Source of the DNA: an unicellular cyanobacterium SU2
GTDB lineage: Bacteria > Cyanobacteriota > Cyanobacteriia > Cyanobacteriales > Microcystaceae
NCBI GenBank assembly: GCA_002110465.1
Contig: NEED01000075.1
Coordinates: forward strand, 62,001 to 126,000
DNA length: 64,000 nucleotides
Reading direction: 5' to 3'
Position numbers and translations under genes: made by a program. The notes beneath the pieces were generated by a model. It searched no databases and was not told where the DNA came from. It saw only the letters and a program-made list of their open reading frames with translations. Position 1 is the first letter of the stretch; every line of letters starts with the position of its first letter. Below, piece after piece: positions 26,501-34,257 of the stretch.

Positions 26501-26685
26501 GTTCTACTTTGTTAGGAATTTTTCCGTTAGTAGTTGCTACGGGGGCTGGTTCTGGGAGTCGCCAATCTTTAGGAACGGCGGTTTTTGGGGGAATGTTAAT
26601 TGCTTCTTTTTTGAGTTTGTTTTTGGTTCCTATTTTGTACATGGTAATTAAGCTAGGAACTGAGAAATTATTATCGAATAAATAG
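23569..26685 (+). CDS. RND multidrug efflux permease (HAE1/AcrB family)
   Basis: 1038 residues, the standard length. Twelve transmembrane segments with two large periplasmic loops; TM4 carries the proton-relay pair D409/D410 in GIVVDDAIIVVEQ, and the typical start FIKRPVFSTV and FPDISPTNIQV are present. The second half repeats the pattern (GLGLVFVFLVLAAQYE, VMLIGLASKNAILIVEFANQ, RLRPILMTACSTLLGIFPL). It is an inner-membrane proton-driven exporter working with the adaptor 99 bp upstream and a TolC protein. The substrate is unknown. It is likely controlled by the divergent PadR protein. Confidence 0.93.
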   Translation: MFVNFFIKRPVFSTVCALIILLVGSISLFNLPLERFPDISPTNIQVSANYSGASAEVVENAVTSILERQINGVEGLRYITSSSSNSGTSSITAVFNTDKDKDLAAVDVQNQVSIVESQLPEDVQRTGVQVTKESTNILLGIGLFSDDNQYDNIFLSNYADRYLVDSLKRLDGVGNVRIFGERRYAMRLWLDPTRLASRGLTTQDVVNALSEQNLQVGAGKIGGEPALPGQDYQLDLRAVSQLKDPEEFNNLLLKTDENGALIRFKDVGRAELGAEDYGSFLRFRGQPAVGIGIYPSTGANALDVAKKVKTEMDRLANFFPPGLQYTVAFDTTQFVEESLAEVVKTMLMAVVLVILVILLFLQNWRTTLIPALTIPLALIGTFAFVKVFDFSINSLTLFGLTLATGIVVDDAIIVVEQISRYIENEDVTPQEAASQAMGELSGAVIATSLVLMAVFVPVAFFPGTTGALYRQFALTIAFSIVISTFLALTLTPSLCGLILRRGQQFPGWIGTIFAQFNHVLDWVKRNYQRSLLRLSRLKSLVVGVFVVLIGVTAWLYLYVPTSFMPDEDQGYFITIIQGPEGVSLQYTSKVMSQVEEAILAQPEVKATFAVGGFAFSGNSANSGVIFSPLKPFAERKGPQQSAQAVIGRLWGAFSQIPEAQIIPINPPAIRGLGNFGGFNFQLQDIGGSGDLNALVEVMGQLLGQANQKPDLTGVFSRFSANTPQLLIEVNRNKAQSLQVSIDDIFSTLQTALGSRYVNDFTLQQRTYRVYVQSDRQFRANPDDIKQLYVRSATDQMIPLSNLVTITSSTGAQVISHYNLYRSVEINGSAAPGVSSGQAIQAMEATAKQVLPQGFGYEWSGTSLEEIESGGLAPIIFGLGLVFVFLVLAAQYENYIDPFIIILSVPLAILGALTAQGLRGFANDVYCQIGLVMLIGLASKNAILIVEFANQLRDQGLPIVKAAIEAAKERLRPILMTACSTLLGIFPLVVATGAGSGSRQSLGTAVFGGMLIASFLSLFLVPILYMVIKLGTEKLLSNK

Positions 26686-26711
26686 GGTGTTTGAAAACAC
26701 CCTATTTATTC
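26676..26711 (+). terminator. Perfect-stem hairpin after the RND operon
   Basis: A 17-bp perfect inverted repeat (arms GAATAAATAGGGTGTTT and AAACACCCTATTTATTC, 2-nt centre) overlaps the permease stop. Each arm is rich in A/T on its outer side, so it can work in both directions. It is likely the terminator of the adaptor-permease operon. Confidence 0.75.
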
Positions 26712-27265
26712 AAAAAAATTCAGATGCTCGTCAAAATTTAGTAATTCAATATCAAGAAGAATTCAAAGAACTGGCTAAACAGGTAAATGATTGGCGTGAT
26801 TCAAGTCAAAATTTAAGACCACCTGAGTTATTAAACAAAGTCCTGATAGAATCTCAGCTTTATAGTTATTATCAATCAGACACAAAACGCTTGCAAAATT
26901 TATTATTTTTGATCAATCTTTTTCAAGGACTTGATGATAATGACTTACATCCTGACACGGCTTTACGAACTCTTTTAGAACACACAGCACTTGCTAAAAA
27001 TTTAGATCAAATTTCCAAAGATAATAATCAAATTCCTATTATTACTGTGCATCAATCGAAAGGTTTAGAATTTGATACTGTTTTTATTGCAGGTGCAACA
27101 GAAGATGAATTTCCAAGCTTTTTTAGCATTCGTGATGACAAATTAGAAGAGGAAAAAAGATTATTTTATGTAGCAATGACAAGAGCTAAGAAAAAACTAT
27201 TTATTTCCTCTTTTGCCCAAGATTCTAGAGGTTATTCTAAATCTCCCAGTCCTTTTATTAATTGA
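26687..27265 (+). pseudogene. C-terminal fragment of a UvrD/Rep-like superfamily 1 helicase
   Basis: The open frame is 192 codons, but its first residues overlap the terminator hairpin and are not credible as a start. The recognisable part is the 2B/2A end of an SF1A helicase: TVHQSKGLEFDTVFIAG (motif V region) and EEEKRLFYVAMTRAKKKLF (motif VI, with R-Y-V-A-x-T-R-A). The Walker A and B halves are missing, so the gene is 5'-truncated at the boundary with the RND operon. It ends 19 bp before the methyltransferase-RT gene, as an operon partner would. UvrD-like helicases occur in several phage-defence loci. Confidence 0.72.
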
Positions 27266-27284
27266 ATTCCCAAAGAGTACATCT

Positions 27285-29354
27285 ATGAACAGTAATTCAA
27301 ACACTCATCGCACTTTTCATCCCATTATTGCAAAAGCTTATACTGCGGTACATCAGTGGCTTGAACAAAATGTACCAGAGGCAGATGGATATAAAGAGCT
27401 TGCCTATAATAACTTAAAACGAAAACTTCAAGAAACAGATTGGAAACATATCGCCTTCCAATTTTATGCTTTATTTCCTACTCATTATTTTAAAGCAGCA
27501 TATTCTCTTGAAAATATTATAGGAACAGATACTCTGATAAGTTGGTTAAGACATAAGCAACAAATTTGTGTACTGGATATAGGGTGTGGTGCTGGTGCTG
27601 GTTCTGCTGCTTTTTTAGAGGCTGTTCTGTATTTAAAAGAAAGTGGAAAATTGACCAATGATGTTAATCTTTTTTTTATCGGTGTAGATCCAAGTCATCG
27701 AGCTATTGGGCTTTATCACAAAATGATGGAGCATCTACAAGCATCAACGAATGCTCTAATCAATCTCGAATACAAAGCAGTAAATAAAGGATTTCCTGAT
27801 GCTTCAATTCAAATACGTCAATTTCTTCAAGAAAAACGTACATCTTCTCAGCTACCATGTTTGACAAATATTTTAGTAATTCAATTCAATGTTATTTCTC
27901 CATTTAGTCAAAACTATAGAAATGAACAAGATAACATAGATGAGCTACAAAGATTAGGTATTAATATAGAAGAATTTGTGATGGAAAATGATACAGGACT
28001 TGGCACTGCTGAAGCTCAATCTTATAGACATTTAATTGAAGATGTTCCTATTGATATAATGCACATCTTAACGGTTGGCACTAAAAATATGGAAAAGCAC
28101 GTTCAATCTGGTACAAACAGTGAAATAACTTTAACTCAAAGAATTCAGGAAATGGCAAACACCTTAAAATCTCTGTTGGAAAATAAACATAAATTAAATC
28201 AGAATCATGCAGAACATCATAAGATTTATTTTGAAAATCCTGATGGTAGTTACTGGAAAGATAAAGGTAGAGCAAAAATAGGTAATCCTGTGGAGTTCTA
28301 TGCAGACTTTCAAACAATTTGGAGTGCTGATTTAGAAGGAGATTCTCATTGGAATAGTGTTATAAGTCTAGATAATCTTAGATTAGCATGGGCGAGAGCG
28401 CGTCATAATCTGTTACGAGAAACCTTATGTGATGAAACGGAAATGCGTCTATTTGAAATGAATCTTGAGGCTAGACTTGGTGATTTAATAGAAAAATTGT
28501 GTGCTTATGCTCGTGAGGTTGCTTTAACAGATAAAAGCATTCATTATAAAGTTCCTAAGAAGATCAATGATACTCGCCCTAAAGGACTTTCTCGCATTGA
28601 AGAAGAAATACTTTCTGTGGCAATTATTCAACAATTAGGAGACAAAGCATCTCAGTTACGAGGTAATAGTTATGCTTATAAAATTTCAGGAAAGTCTCAA
28701 GAGACAGAATATTTATACGGATATTGGTTTTATGGCTATCAAGATTACATTATAAAAGCTAAAGATAGTGCAAAAAGATTACCTAATGGTCGCATACTAA
28801 AAGTTGATATTGAGTCATTTTATACAAAAATCATTCAAGATCAATTATGTGATGAACTTTGTCATGAGTTAACAGAGAGTGAGCGCGTACGCTGGCTAAT
28901 CCGCTTATTGCTTTCTAAAAATATTGATGAACATGAGGTAGGCAAAGGAATCACTCAAGGGAGTATTGGCTCTGGCTTTTACGCTAATATATACCTAACC
29001 GCAATAGACACTAAATTTGGACTAAATAGAGAACCTAAAGCTGAACTTCATCGCTATGTAGATGATATGATTTTTATTGTTCCAGATCCAGAAGATGTGG
29101 ATGAGGTAGAAAATATTTTAGTTGAAGAATTGACTAAGCTAGGCTTGAAGCTTAATCAGAAAAAAACAGAAAAATTAACTCCTCAAGAATTTTTACAACA
29201 AGCCGAAGATGAAGATCAATGTTTAGAAAAATTAAGTAAAGACTTTGAGTGTATCGTAAATTATCTGTATATTTTGAATCCAGAACATCGTAGTTTATTG
29301 GAAAAATCTTATGATGATGATGAACGGTGGTGGCATAATATAGATCAATATTAG
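27285..29354 (+). CDS. Methyltransferase-like and reverse transcriptase fusion (N-terminal part, ends at an amber codon)
   Basis: 689 residues from the ATG at 27285. A class I SAM-methyltransferase fold is suggested at about 94-170: VLDIGCGAGAG (motif I, 96-106) and FIGVDPSHRAIGLY (motif II). The middle (about 250-480) is uncharacterised. About 495-650 is a reverse transcriptase: D508 in KVDIESFY (motif A), Q558 in GITQGSIGSGFYANIYL (motif B), catalytic YVDD at 591-594 (motif C) and LGLKLNQKKTEKL (motif D/E). The RT has no maturase or integrase region, unlike group II introns, and no retron features are seen. TAG at 29352-29354 stops it, but the same frame stays open to 30338. Strongly AT-rich compared with the RND genes. 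Confidence 0.78.
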   Translation: MNSNSNTHRTFHPIIAKAYTAVHQWLEQNVPEADGYKELAYNNLKRKLQETDWKHIAFQFYALFPTHYFKAAYSLENIIGTDTLISWLRHKQQICVLDIGCGAGAGSAAFLEAVLYLKESGKLTNDVNLFFIGVDPSHRAIGLYHKMMEHLQASTNALINLEYKAVNKGFPDASIQIRQFLQEKRTSSQLPCLTNILVIQFNVISPFSQNYRNEQDNIDELQRLGINIEEFVMENDTGLGTAEAQSYRHLIEDVPIDIMHILTVGTKNMEKHVQSGTNSEITLTQRIQEMANTLKSLLENKHKLNQNHAEHHKIYFENPDGSYWKDKGRAKIGNPVEFYADFQTIWSADLEGDSHWNSVISLDNLRLAWARARHNLLRETLCDETEMRLFEMNLEARLGDLIEKLCAYAREVALTDKSIHYKVPKKINDTRPKGLSRIEEEILSVAIIQQLGDKASQLRGNSYAYKISGKSQETEYLYGYWFYGYQDYIIKAKDSAKRLPNGRILKVDIESFYTKIIQDQLCDELCHELTESERVRWLIRLLLSKNIDEHEVGKGITQGSIGSGFYANIYLTAIDTKFGLNREPKAELHRYVDDMIFIVPDPEDVDEVENILVEELTKLGLKLNQKKTEKLTPQEFLQQAEDEDQCLEKLSKDFECIVNYLYILNPEHRSLLEKSYDDDERWWHNIDQY

Positions 29355-30338
29355 CAGTGTCTTCGAGCTATTCATATTTATATTCAGCCGACTGAACTTA
29401 GTAGAAGGATATATAAATATTTATTTAATGAAAAAAGAAGAGAGAAAGAATTAAAACAACAATTAGATATTTTGGACTTGGAAGGAGAAATAAAAAATTC
29501 ATTACCTCCTAATGATAACTTATATTCTGAAACTATGATTTGGGCAGCTATCTTTAAGTCTTCAAATAACATTTGGGATGAAAAACGCAAACAATTGCGA
29601 AACGAATTAGTTGAATTATTTCGAGATAGCTGGCAAAAGCTATGTGAATTGAATGATGATCAACCCAACGAACAAAGAAAATTGCAAAGATATATTCGAT
29701 TCGCACTATTTAGACTTTCTATCTTAGGATTTGAGGAGATAGTTACGCTTTTAATGGAAATCTTATGCAGTGAAAAATTTTGGATGATTCGAGATCCTAT
29801 TCGTACACTGGAAAGCTTGGCTCGACAAGGATACTGCCCTCAGATTAGAACTTTATTAAATTATTACACAAATCGTGAATTATCTTCTGAATATCTAAAA
29901 GCAATTACCTTAAGAGCGATGCGCTTCTTACCCAATATTGATGGTCAAGAATGGGAAATAATTGTTGAATTCTCTACTATAGAATACTCCAGTATAGTAG
30001 AGAAGCTTATGGCAACTGAAACTTGGCTATATTTAGGACATAAATATAGTTCATTTAAACAAGACTCTCATTTACAATCTGTCAAAAAAGCTCTTAATTC
30101 AGAGCAAGATTATCCTAATCAATTAGTGAAGAATTATATTTTAATCTTAGGTTTATTTGGTATTGATATAGTAGAAGATTATACTGAAGATGTAAATGAT
30201 CCTATGCTTAAGGATGCTCTTAATATTGCTTTAAAAGGAAGTCCGTCTGATATATTTGATTTTCCCGAACTCAACATCCTTCGACATAAATACTATAGTG
30301 GTCAACCACAATCCGATAATCAAGAAGGTTCTCCTTAA
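29355..30338 (+). pseudogene. C-terminal helical-repeat part of the methyltransferase-RT protein
   Basis: In frame with the upstream gene across TAG (29352-29354). The residues after it read QCLRAIHIYIQPTELSRRIY and continue without a break for about 327 residues; an internal TTG at 29472 could restart translation but has no clear ribosome site. The sequence is all-helical with HEAT-like repeats (FALFRLSILGFEEIVTLLME, PIRTLESLARQGYCPQIRTLL, ITLRAMRFLPNIDGQEWE). Abortive-infection and other UG-type RTs carry just such an alpha-helical repeat C-terminus. A single CAG-to-TAG change explains the break (Y-Q-Q-C to Y-stop-Q-C). Confidence 0.68.
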
Positions 30339-30406
30339 CTATTGACAAATGACAATTATTTTTATATAAATTGAGCCTCAGTTTCTATTACTTATCGTGA
30401 CTCTTT

Positions 30407-30985
30407 ATGTATGCTGACTTTACTTGCCACGAATTAGATCAAAAATGTAAATTTTATACGGGAATTTTGCCTCCCGATATTTATACAGATGATCATTTAT
30501 TTGAAAACTTATGGAAACTCCATCCTCAAGATTTTCATAAGATTATGATATATGGACGATGGGTAAAAACTCCCCGTTGGCAACAAGCCTATGATAAATA
30601 TTACTACTATACTGGCAATATCAATAAAGCTTTACCTCTTCCGACCTTATTAACCCCTTTTTTAGAATGGTCTAAGAATGCGATTGATAGTCGTCTTAAT
30701 GGTGTTTTAGTTAATTGGTATGAAGGATCTCAAAAGCATTATATTGGTAAACATCAAGATAGTACCATAGGGATAATTTATGGGACACCAATTGTAACAA
30801 TATCTCTAGGAGAAACACGAACTTTCCGCTTACGTTCAAAATCAGATTACAAAGATTTTCTAGCTGATAATCGAAGTACATTTATTATGCCTTATCAAAC
30901 TAATAAATATTGGACTCATGAGGTTCCTCATTTTCAAAAATATCAAGGACGAAGGATCTCGATTACTCTACGTGCATTTGTTTAA
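30407..30985 (+). CDS. AlkB-like 2-oxoglutarate/Fe(II) dioxygenase
   Basis: 192 residues. Iron ligands H116 and D118 (YIGKHQDST) and H171 (YWTHEVPH), and the 2OG-binding arginine motif R183-x-S-x-T-x-R189 (RRISITLR), match the AlkB pattern HxD...H...RxNxTxR with Ser in place of Asn. An upstream VNWYEG resembles the nucleotide-lid region NxY. It would demethylate alkylated nucleic acid, or act on another substrate. It follows the RT gene by 68 bp on the same strand; the pairing with a methyltransferase-RT protein may be meaningful or may be island filler. Confidence 0.82.
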   Translation: MYADFTCHELDQKCKFYTGILPPDIYTDDHLFENLWKLHPQDFHKIMIYGRWVKTPRWQQAYDKYYYYTGNINKALPLPTLLTPFLEWSKNAIDSRLNGVLVNWYEGSQKHYIGKHQDSTIGIIYGTPIVTISLGETRTFRLRSKSDYKDFLADNRSTFIMPYQTNKYWTHEVPHFQKYQGRRISITLRAFV

Positions 30986-31143
30986 ATCTAGTCTACACTT
31001 CTGTCATACTCAAAACCATGTAGGGGTTGGGAAGGGAATCATTGGCAAGCATGAGAACTGCTGATGTATGATGATTTTTAATGGTAATTTTAGGGTTTGA
31101 TAGTGAGGTGAGCTTCTTTAGTTTGTTTTTAGATTTTAGTTAA

Positions 31144-31458
31144 ATGTATTTGAATCAAAATGCGATAATTTCTCCTAATAAAATCACCAATTACCTATTA
31201 ATTCCTTTGCCGAAGGATGATAAATCTCAATATTTAGCTCAGGGAGGTTATACTTTAGATAACTGGCAACAATTGGAGAGGGATTTACGAGAACAAATTT
31301 TAACGTTAGAAGCACAACCAACCTTAAAAACAAAATATGGGCAAAAATATCAGATTCTTGGGTCATTAAATTGTCCTAATGGAAGAATCTTAAAGATAAA
31401 GACGATTTGGATAGTCACTGAACAAACTACTAAATTTGTTACTTTATTTCCTGCATAG
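31144..31458 (+). CDS. DUF6883 domain protein
   Basis: 104 residues resembling the DUF6883 family: N-terminal KITNYLLIPLPKDDKSQYLA, central GGYTLDNWQQLERDLREQI, and a C-terminal beta hairpin (PNGRILKIKTIWIV) that typically follows a YGQKYQILGSL turn. DUF6883 genes regularly sit next to DUF4926 genes, as here (12 bp gap), in a toxin-antitoxin-like arrangement. No catalytic motif is proven. The start is the first ATG in frame. Confidence 0.68.
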   Translation: MYLNQNAIISPNKITNYLLIPLPKDDKSQYLAQGGYTLDNWQQLERDLREQILTLEAQPTLKTKYGQKYQILGSLNCPNGRILKIKTIWIVTEQTTKFVTLFPA

Positions 31459-31470
31459 GAGAGATTAAAA

Positions 31471-31701
31471 ATGACATTTCCTCTATTTTCTCAAGTTCAA
31501 TTAACTCAAGATATTCCTGAGTTTAATCTTAAAAAAGGTAGCGTCGGGGTAATTGTCGAACATTATCCTATGTCTCAAAGAGAAGATGGCTACAGTGTAG
31601 AAGGTTTAATTACTCAAGATACCGTAGAAGTTACTGAGTCTCAAATCAAGTTAATTAAAGTTCAACCAAAACCAGAAAAAGCAACATTTTTTAATCTATG
31701 A
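31471..31701 (+). CDS. DUF4926 domain protein
   Basis: 76 residues with the DUF4926 pattern: FSQVQLTQDIPEFNLKKGSVG, VIVEHYP, and YSVEGLI followed by a beta strand (DTVEVTESQIKLI). It is a small SH3-like beta-barrel fold in the family. It follows the DUF6883 gene by 12 bp with a ribosome site (AGGAGAG) 10 nt upstream of the ATG, so the two are translationally linked and probably act as a pair. The role as antitoxin is inference. Confidence 0.72.
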   Translation: MTFPLFSQVQLTQDIPEFNLKKGSVGVIVEHYPMSQREDGYSVEGLITQDTVEVTESQIKLIKVQPKPEKATFFNL

Positions 31702-32141
31702 TAGATACTAAAATAAGGTTAGTTTTATTTAATTTATAGATAAAAAATGCAACGGAGACTACAGGAATTTTTATATCGGTATTTATGGAAAAAATTGGAT
31801 TGAATATTACGAATTGTTCGCTGTTTAATCTCAAGCATTGATACAATTATAGCAGTTTTCAATTGTGTGAATCAATATTTGCTATTGATTCATTGAGGGT
31901 CGGAAGTCTGGCAAGTGTGGAGGGATTTTTTATTTGATGTTTACTCTATTGATTTGAAAGCTACTATCAAAACTAGAATTTTTGTTTGTATTCCATACCA
32001 AGGAAAATTTCTAGTCCCTTTGACGTAACCATAGCTGTATATTATGGGTGAACTTTTTAGTCCACCCTAATCATATAACTTTATTATAAATTATACGACT
32101 TTATTACCCTCCTACAAATTTTTTTAAGGCCAAACTAACAA
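31702..32141. other. Intergenic region, nothing recognised
   Basis: 440 bp between the DUF4926 gene and glmS, convergent. A frame at 31747 encodes only 18 residues. No repeat, RNA or regulatory motif was recognised. Confidence 0.5.
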
Positions 32142-34028
32142 TTATTCAACCGTAACACTCTTAGCTAAATTTCGAGGTTGATCCACGTCTAACCCGCGTC
32201 TAGCAGCAATATGATAGGCTAATAATTGTAAGGGAAGCACCGCAATAATAGGAGATAATAATTCATCCACATGGGGAACAAATAATAAATCATCAAACGT
32301 TGATCGCGCCTCAGAATCATCAATAGATGTTACTCCAATTAACCGCGCATCTCGTGCTTTTGCTTCTTGAGCATTAGATAATACTTTATCATGAACTAGC
32401 CCAGGCATAGCGATCGCAACTACCGGAACTTTAGCATCTAATAAAGCAATAGGGCCATGTTTCATCTCTCCTGCGGGATACCCTTCAGCATGAATATAAC
32501 TGATTTCTTTTAACTTCAAAGACCCTTCTAAAGCAATCGGAAAATTAATCCCTCGACCCAAGAAAATAAAGTCTTTTGTGTCAGCAAATTCGTGGGCTAA
32601 TTCTTCAATTTGTTTTTCTTGTTTTTCTAAAATTAACTCAATATAGGTAGGTAATTCTCGTAACCCTTTAATTAACCCATCAATTTTATCTGAGGTTAAA
32701 TGACGGCGACGATGGGCTAAATAAATTGCCAAGAAATAAAACCCCATCAATTGCGCGGTAAAACTCTTAGTTGCGGCTACCCCAATTTCAATCCCTGCTT
32801 GGGTATTAATAATGCGATCTACCATGTGTGCTAAGGTACTTTCGGGGCGGTTAGTAATCCCTAAAATTCGGGCATCAAGAGGAGACTCTAACCCCATACG
32901 CCGTTGTTTTTCCATTTCCAAAGCAGCTAAAGTATCTGCGGTTTCCCCCGACTGAGTTACCCCTATAGTTAAAGTATTAGCCATCATGGGAGAGGGAGAA
33001 TAGCGAAACTCTGAGGCATACTGTACCGTTGTGGGAATACCTGCTACCTGTTCAAGTAAATATTTTCCGACCATACTGGCATTCCAACTGGTTCCACAGG
33101 CGACAATTTGAATATAATCGACGTTATCGCATAATTCTGCGGCTAATCCTAAATCAATAGGACTCAGACTACTATCACTTTGACTATGCCAATGAGGTTG
33201 TAAATAGGTTTCTAAACAGCTTCGCACCACAGACGGTTGCTCATAAATTTCTTTGAGCATAAAGTGGCGAAACCCTTGTTTTTCAACAATTGTTGCCGTC
33301 CAATCCAGGGTTCTAGGAAGCTTTCTCAGGCGTTTTAGAGTGAAATCGTAAACTTCTACACCGAGAGGGGTTAGACGGGCAATTTCCCCATTTTCCAGGG
33401 ATAAAACGGCATGGGTATGGGGAACTAGGGCAGTGACATCCGACGCACAGAAAAATTCTCCTTGGCCAAACCCAATGGTTAAGGGGGCTTGATTCCGTGC
33501 CACAATTAACTCATCGCCATAGTCAGCACAAATAACTGCGATCGCAAATGAGCCTTTGAGACGATCAACTGTCTTTTTGACAGCCATTAATAAATCATCA
33601 TGGTCTGGGGTCTCAGGGAGAAATTGGGCGATTAGGTGGGGAATTACTTCTGTATCGGTTTCGGAGAGAAATTCATTCCCTTGACTAATTAATTCTTCTC
33701 TTAGATCTTGATAATTTTCAACAATGCCATTTTGGACTACTGCTATCCGTCGGCTTGCATCCATGTGAGGATGGGCGTTATTTTCTTCGGGTTTTCCGTG
33801 AGTAGCCCAACGAGTATGGCCGATACCAATTTGAGAAGGGTTAACATCCCGTTCTAATTTTTCCCGTAGGTTATATAATTTCCCCTTAGCCTTGACACAG
33901 TGGATTTTGCCTTCGAGGACGGTAGCAACTCCTGCTGAATCATAGCCCCGATATTCTAATCTTTCTAAGCCACCCATTAAAATATCCGTTGCGGTTTGAG
34001 TTCCGATATAGCCAACGATTCCACACAT
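32142..34028 (-). CDS. glmS: Glutamine-fructose-6-phosphate aminotransferase (isomerising)
   Basis: 628 residues. N-terminal Ntn glutaminase with the catalytic C2 (MCGIVGYIG), followed by two SIS sugar-isomerase domains (about 285-620; GTSWNASMVGKYLLE, QSGETADTLAAL, YPAGEMKHGPIALL) and the conserved C-terminus PRNLAKSVTVE. It makes glucosamine-6-phosphate from fructose-6-phosphate and glutamine, the first step to UDP-GlcNAc for peptidoglycan and LPS. Cytoplasmic. A small insertion (QPHWHSQSDSSLSPIDLG) separates the domains, as seen in cyanobacteria. No glmS ribozyme is evident upstream. Confidence 0.97.
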   Translation of the reverse strand: MCGIVGYIGTQTATDILMGGLERLEYRGYDSAGVATVLEGKIHCVKAKGKLYNLREKLERDVNPSQIGIGHTRWATHGKPEENNAHPHMDASRRIAVVQNGIVENYQDLREELISQGNEFLSETDTEVIPHLIAQFLPETPDHDDLLMAVKKTVDRLKGSFAIAVICADYGDELIVARNQAPLTIGFGQGEFFCASDVTALVPHTHAVLSLENGEIARLTPLGVEVYDFTLKRLRKLPRTLDWTATIVEKQGFRHFMLKEIYEQPSVVRSCLETYLQPHWHSQSDSSLSPIDLGLAAELCDNVDYIQIVACGTSWNASMVGKYLLEQVAGIPTTVQYASEFRYSPSPMMANTLTIGVTQSGETADTLAALEMEKQRRMGLESPLDARILGITNRPESTLAHMVDRIINTQAGIEIGVAATKSFTAQLMGFYFLAIYLAHRRRHLTSDKIDGLIKGLRELPTYIELILEKQEKQIEELAHEFADTKDFIFLGRGINFPIALEGSLKLKEISYIHAEGYPAGEMKHGPIALLDAKVPVVAIAMPGLVHDKVLSNAQEAKARDARLIGVTSIDDSEARSTFDDLLFVPHVDELLSPIIAVLPLQLLAYHIAARRGLDVDQPRNLAKSVTVE

Positions 34029-34257
34029 AAGATTAATTTAGAAATTTATTAATTTTATCAATTATCAATGATTCGGTTGCTGATGACCAGAGATAAGAAA
34101 AGTTGAAAGAGGCTAAAGGCTGTTGATTTTGACAATTAGTCCTACATTACTCATGACTTACTATGACGAACCAAATCTAATTTCTGTTTCAGGATTAGTC
34201 TAGCGAGTTAACAATTCGTTACATTAGAAACAAACCCAGATAGGAGAAGATAGCCTC

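Noticed and set aside
27285-29354. Group II intron or retron identity for the RT protein
   Set aside because: No maturase/HNH region, no domain V/VI-like structure and no msr/msd-like inverted repeats beside the gene; the N-terminal 490 residues and helical C-terminus fit neither class.
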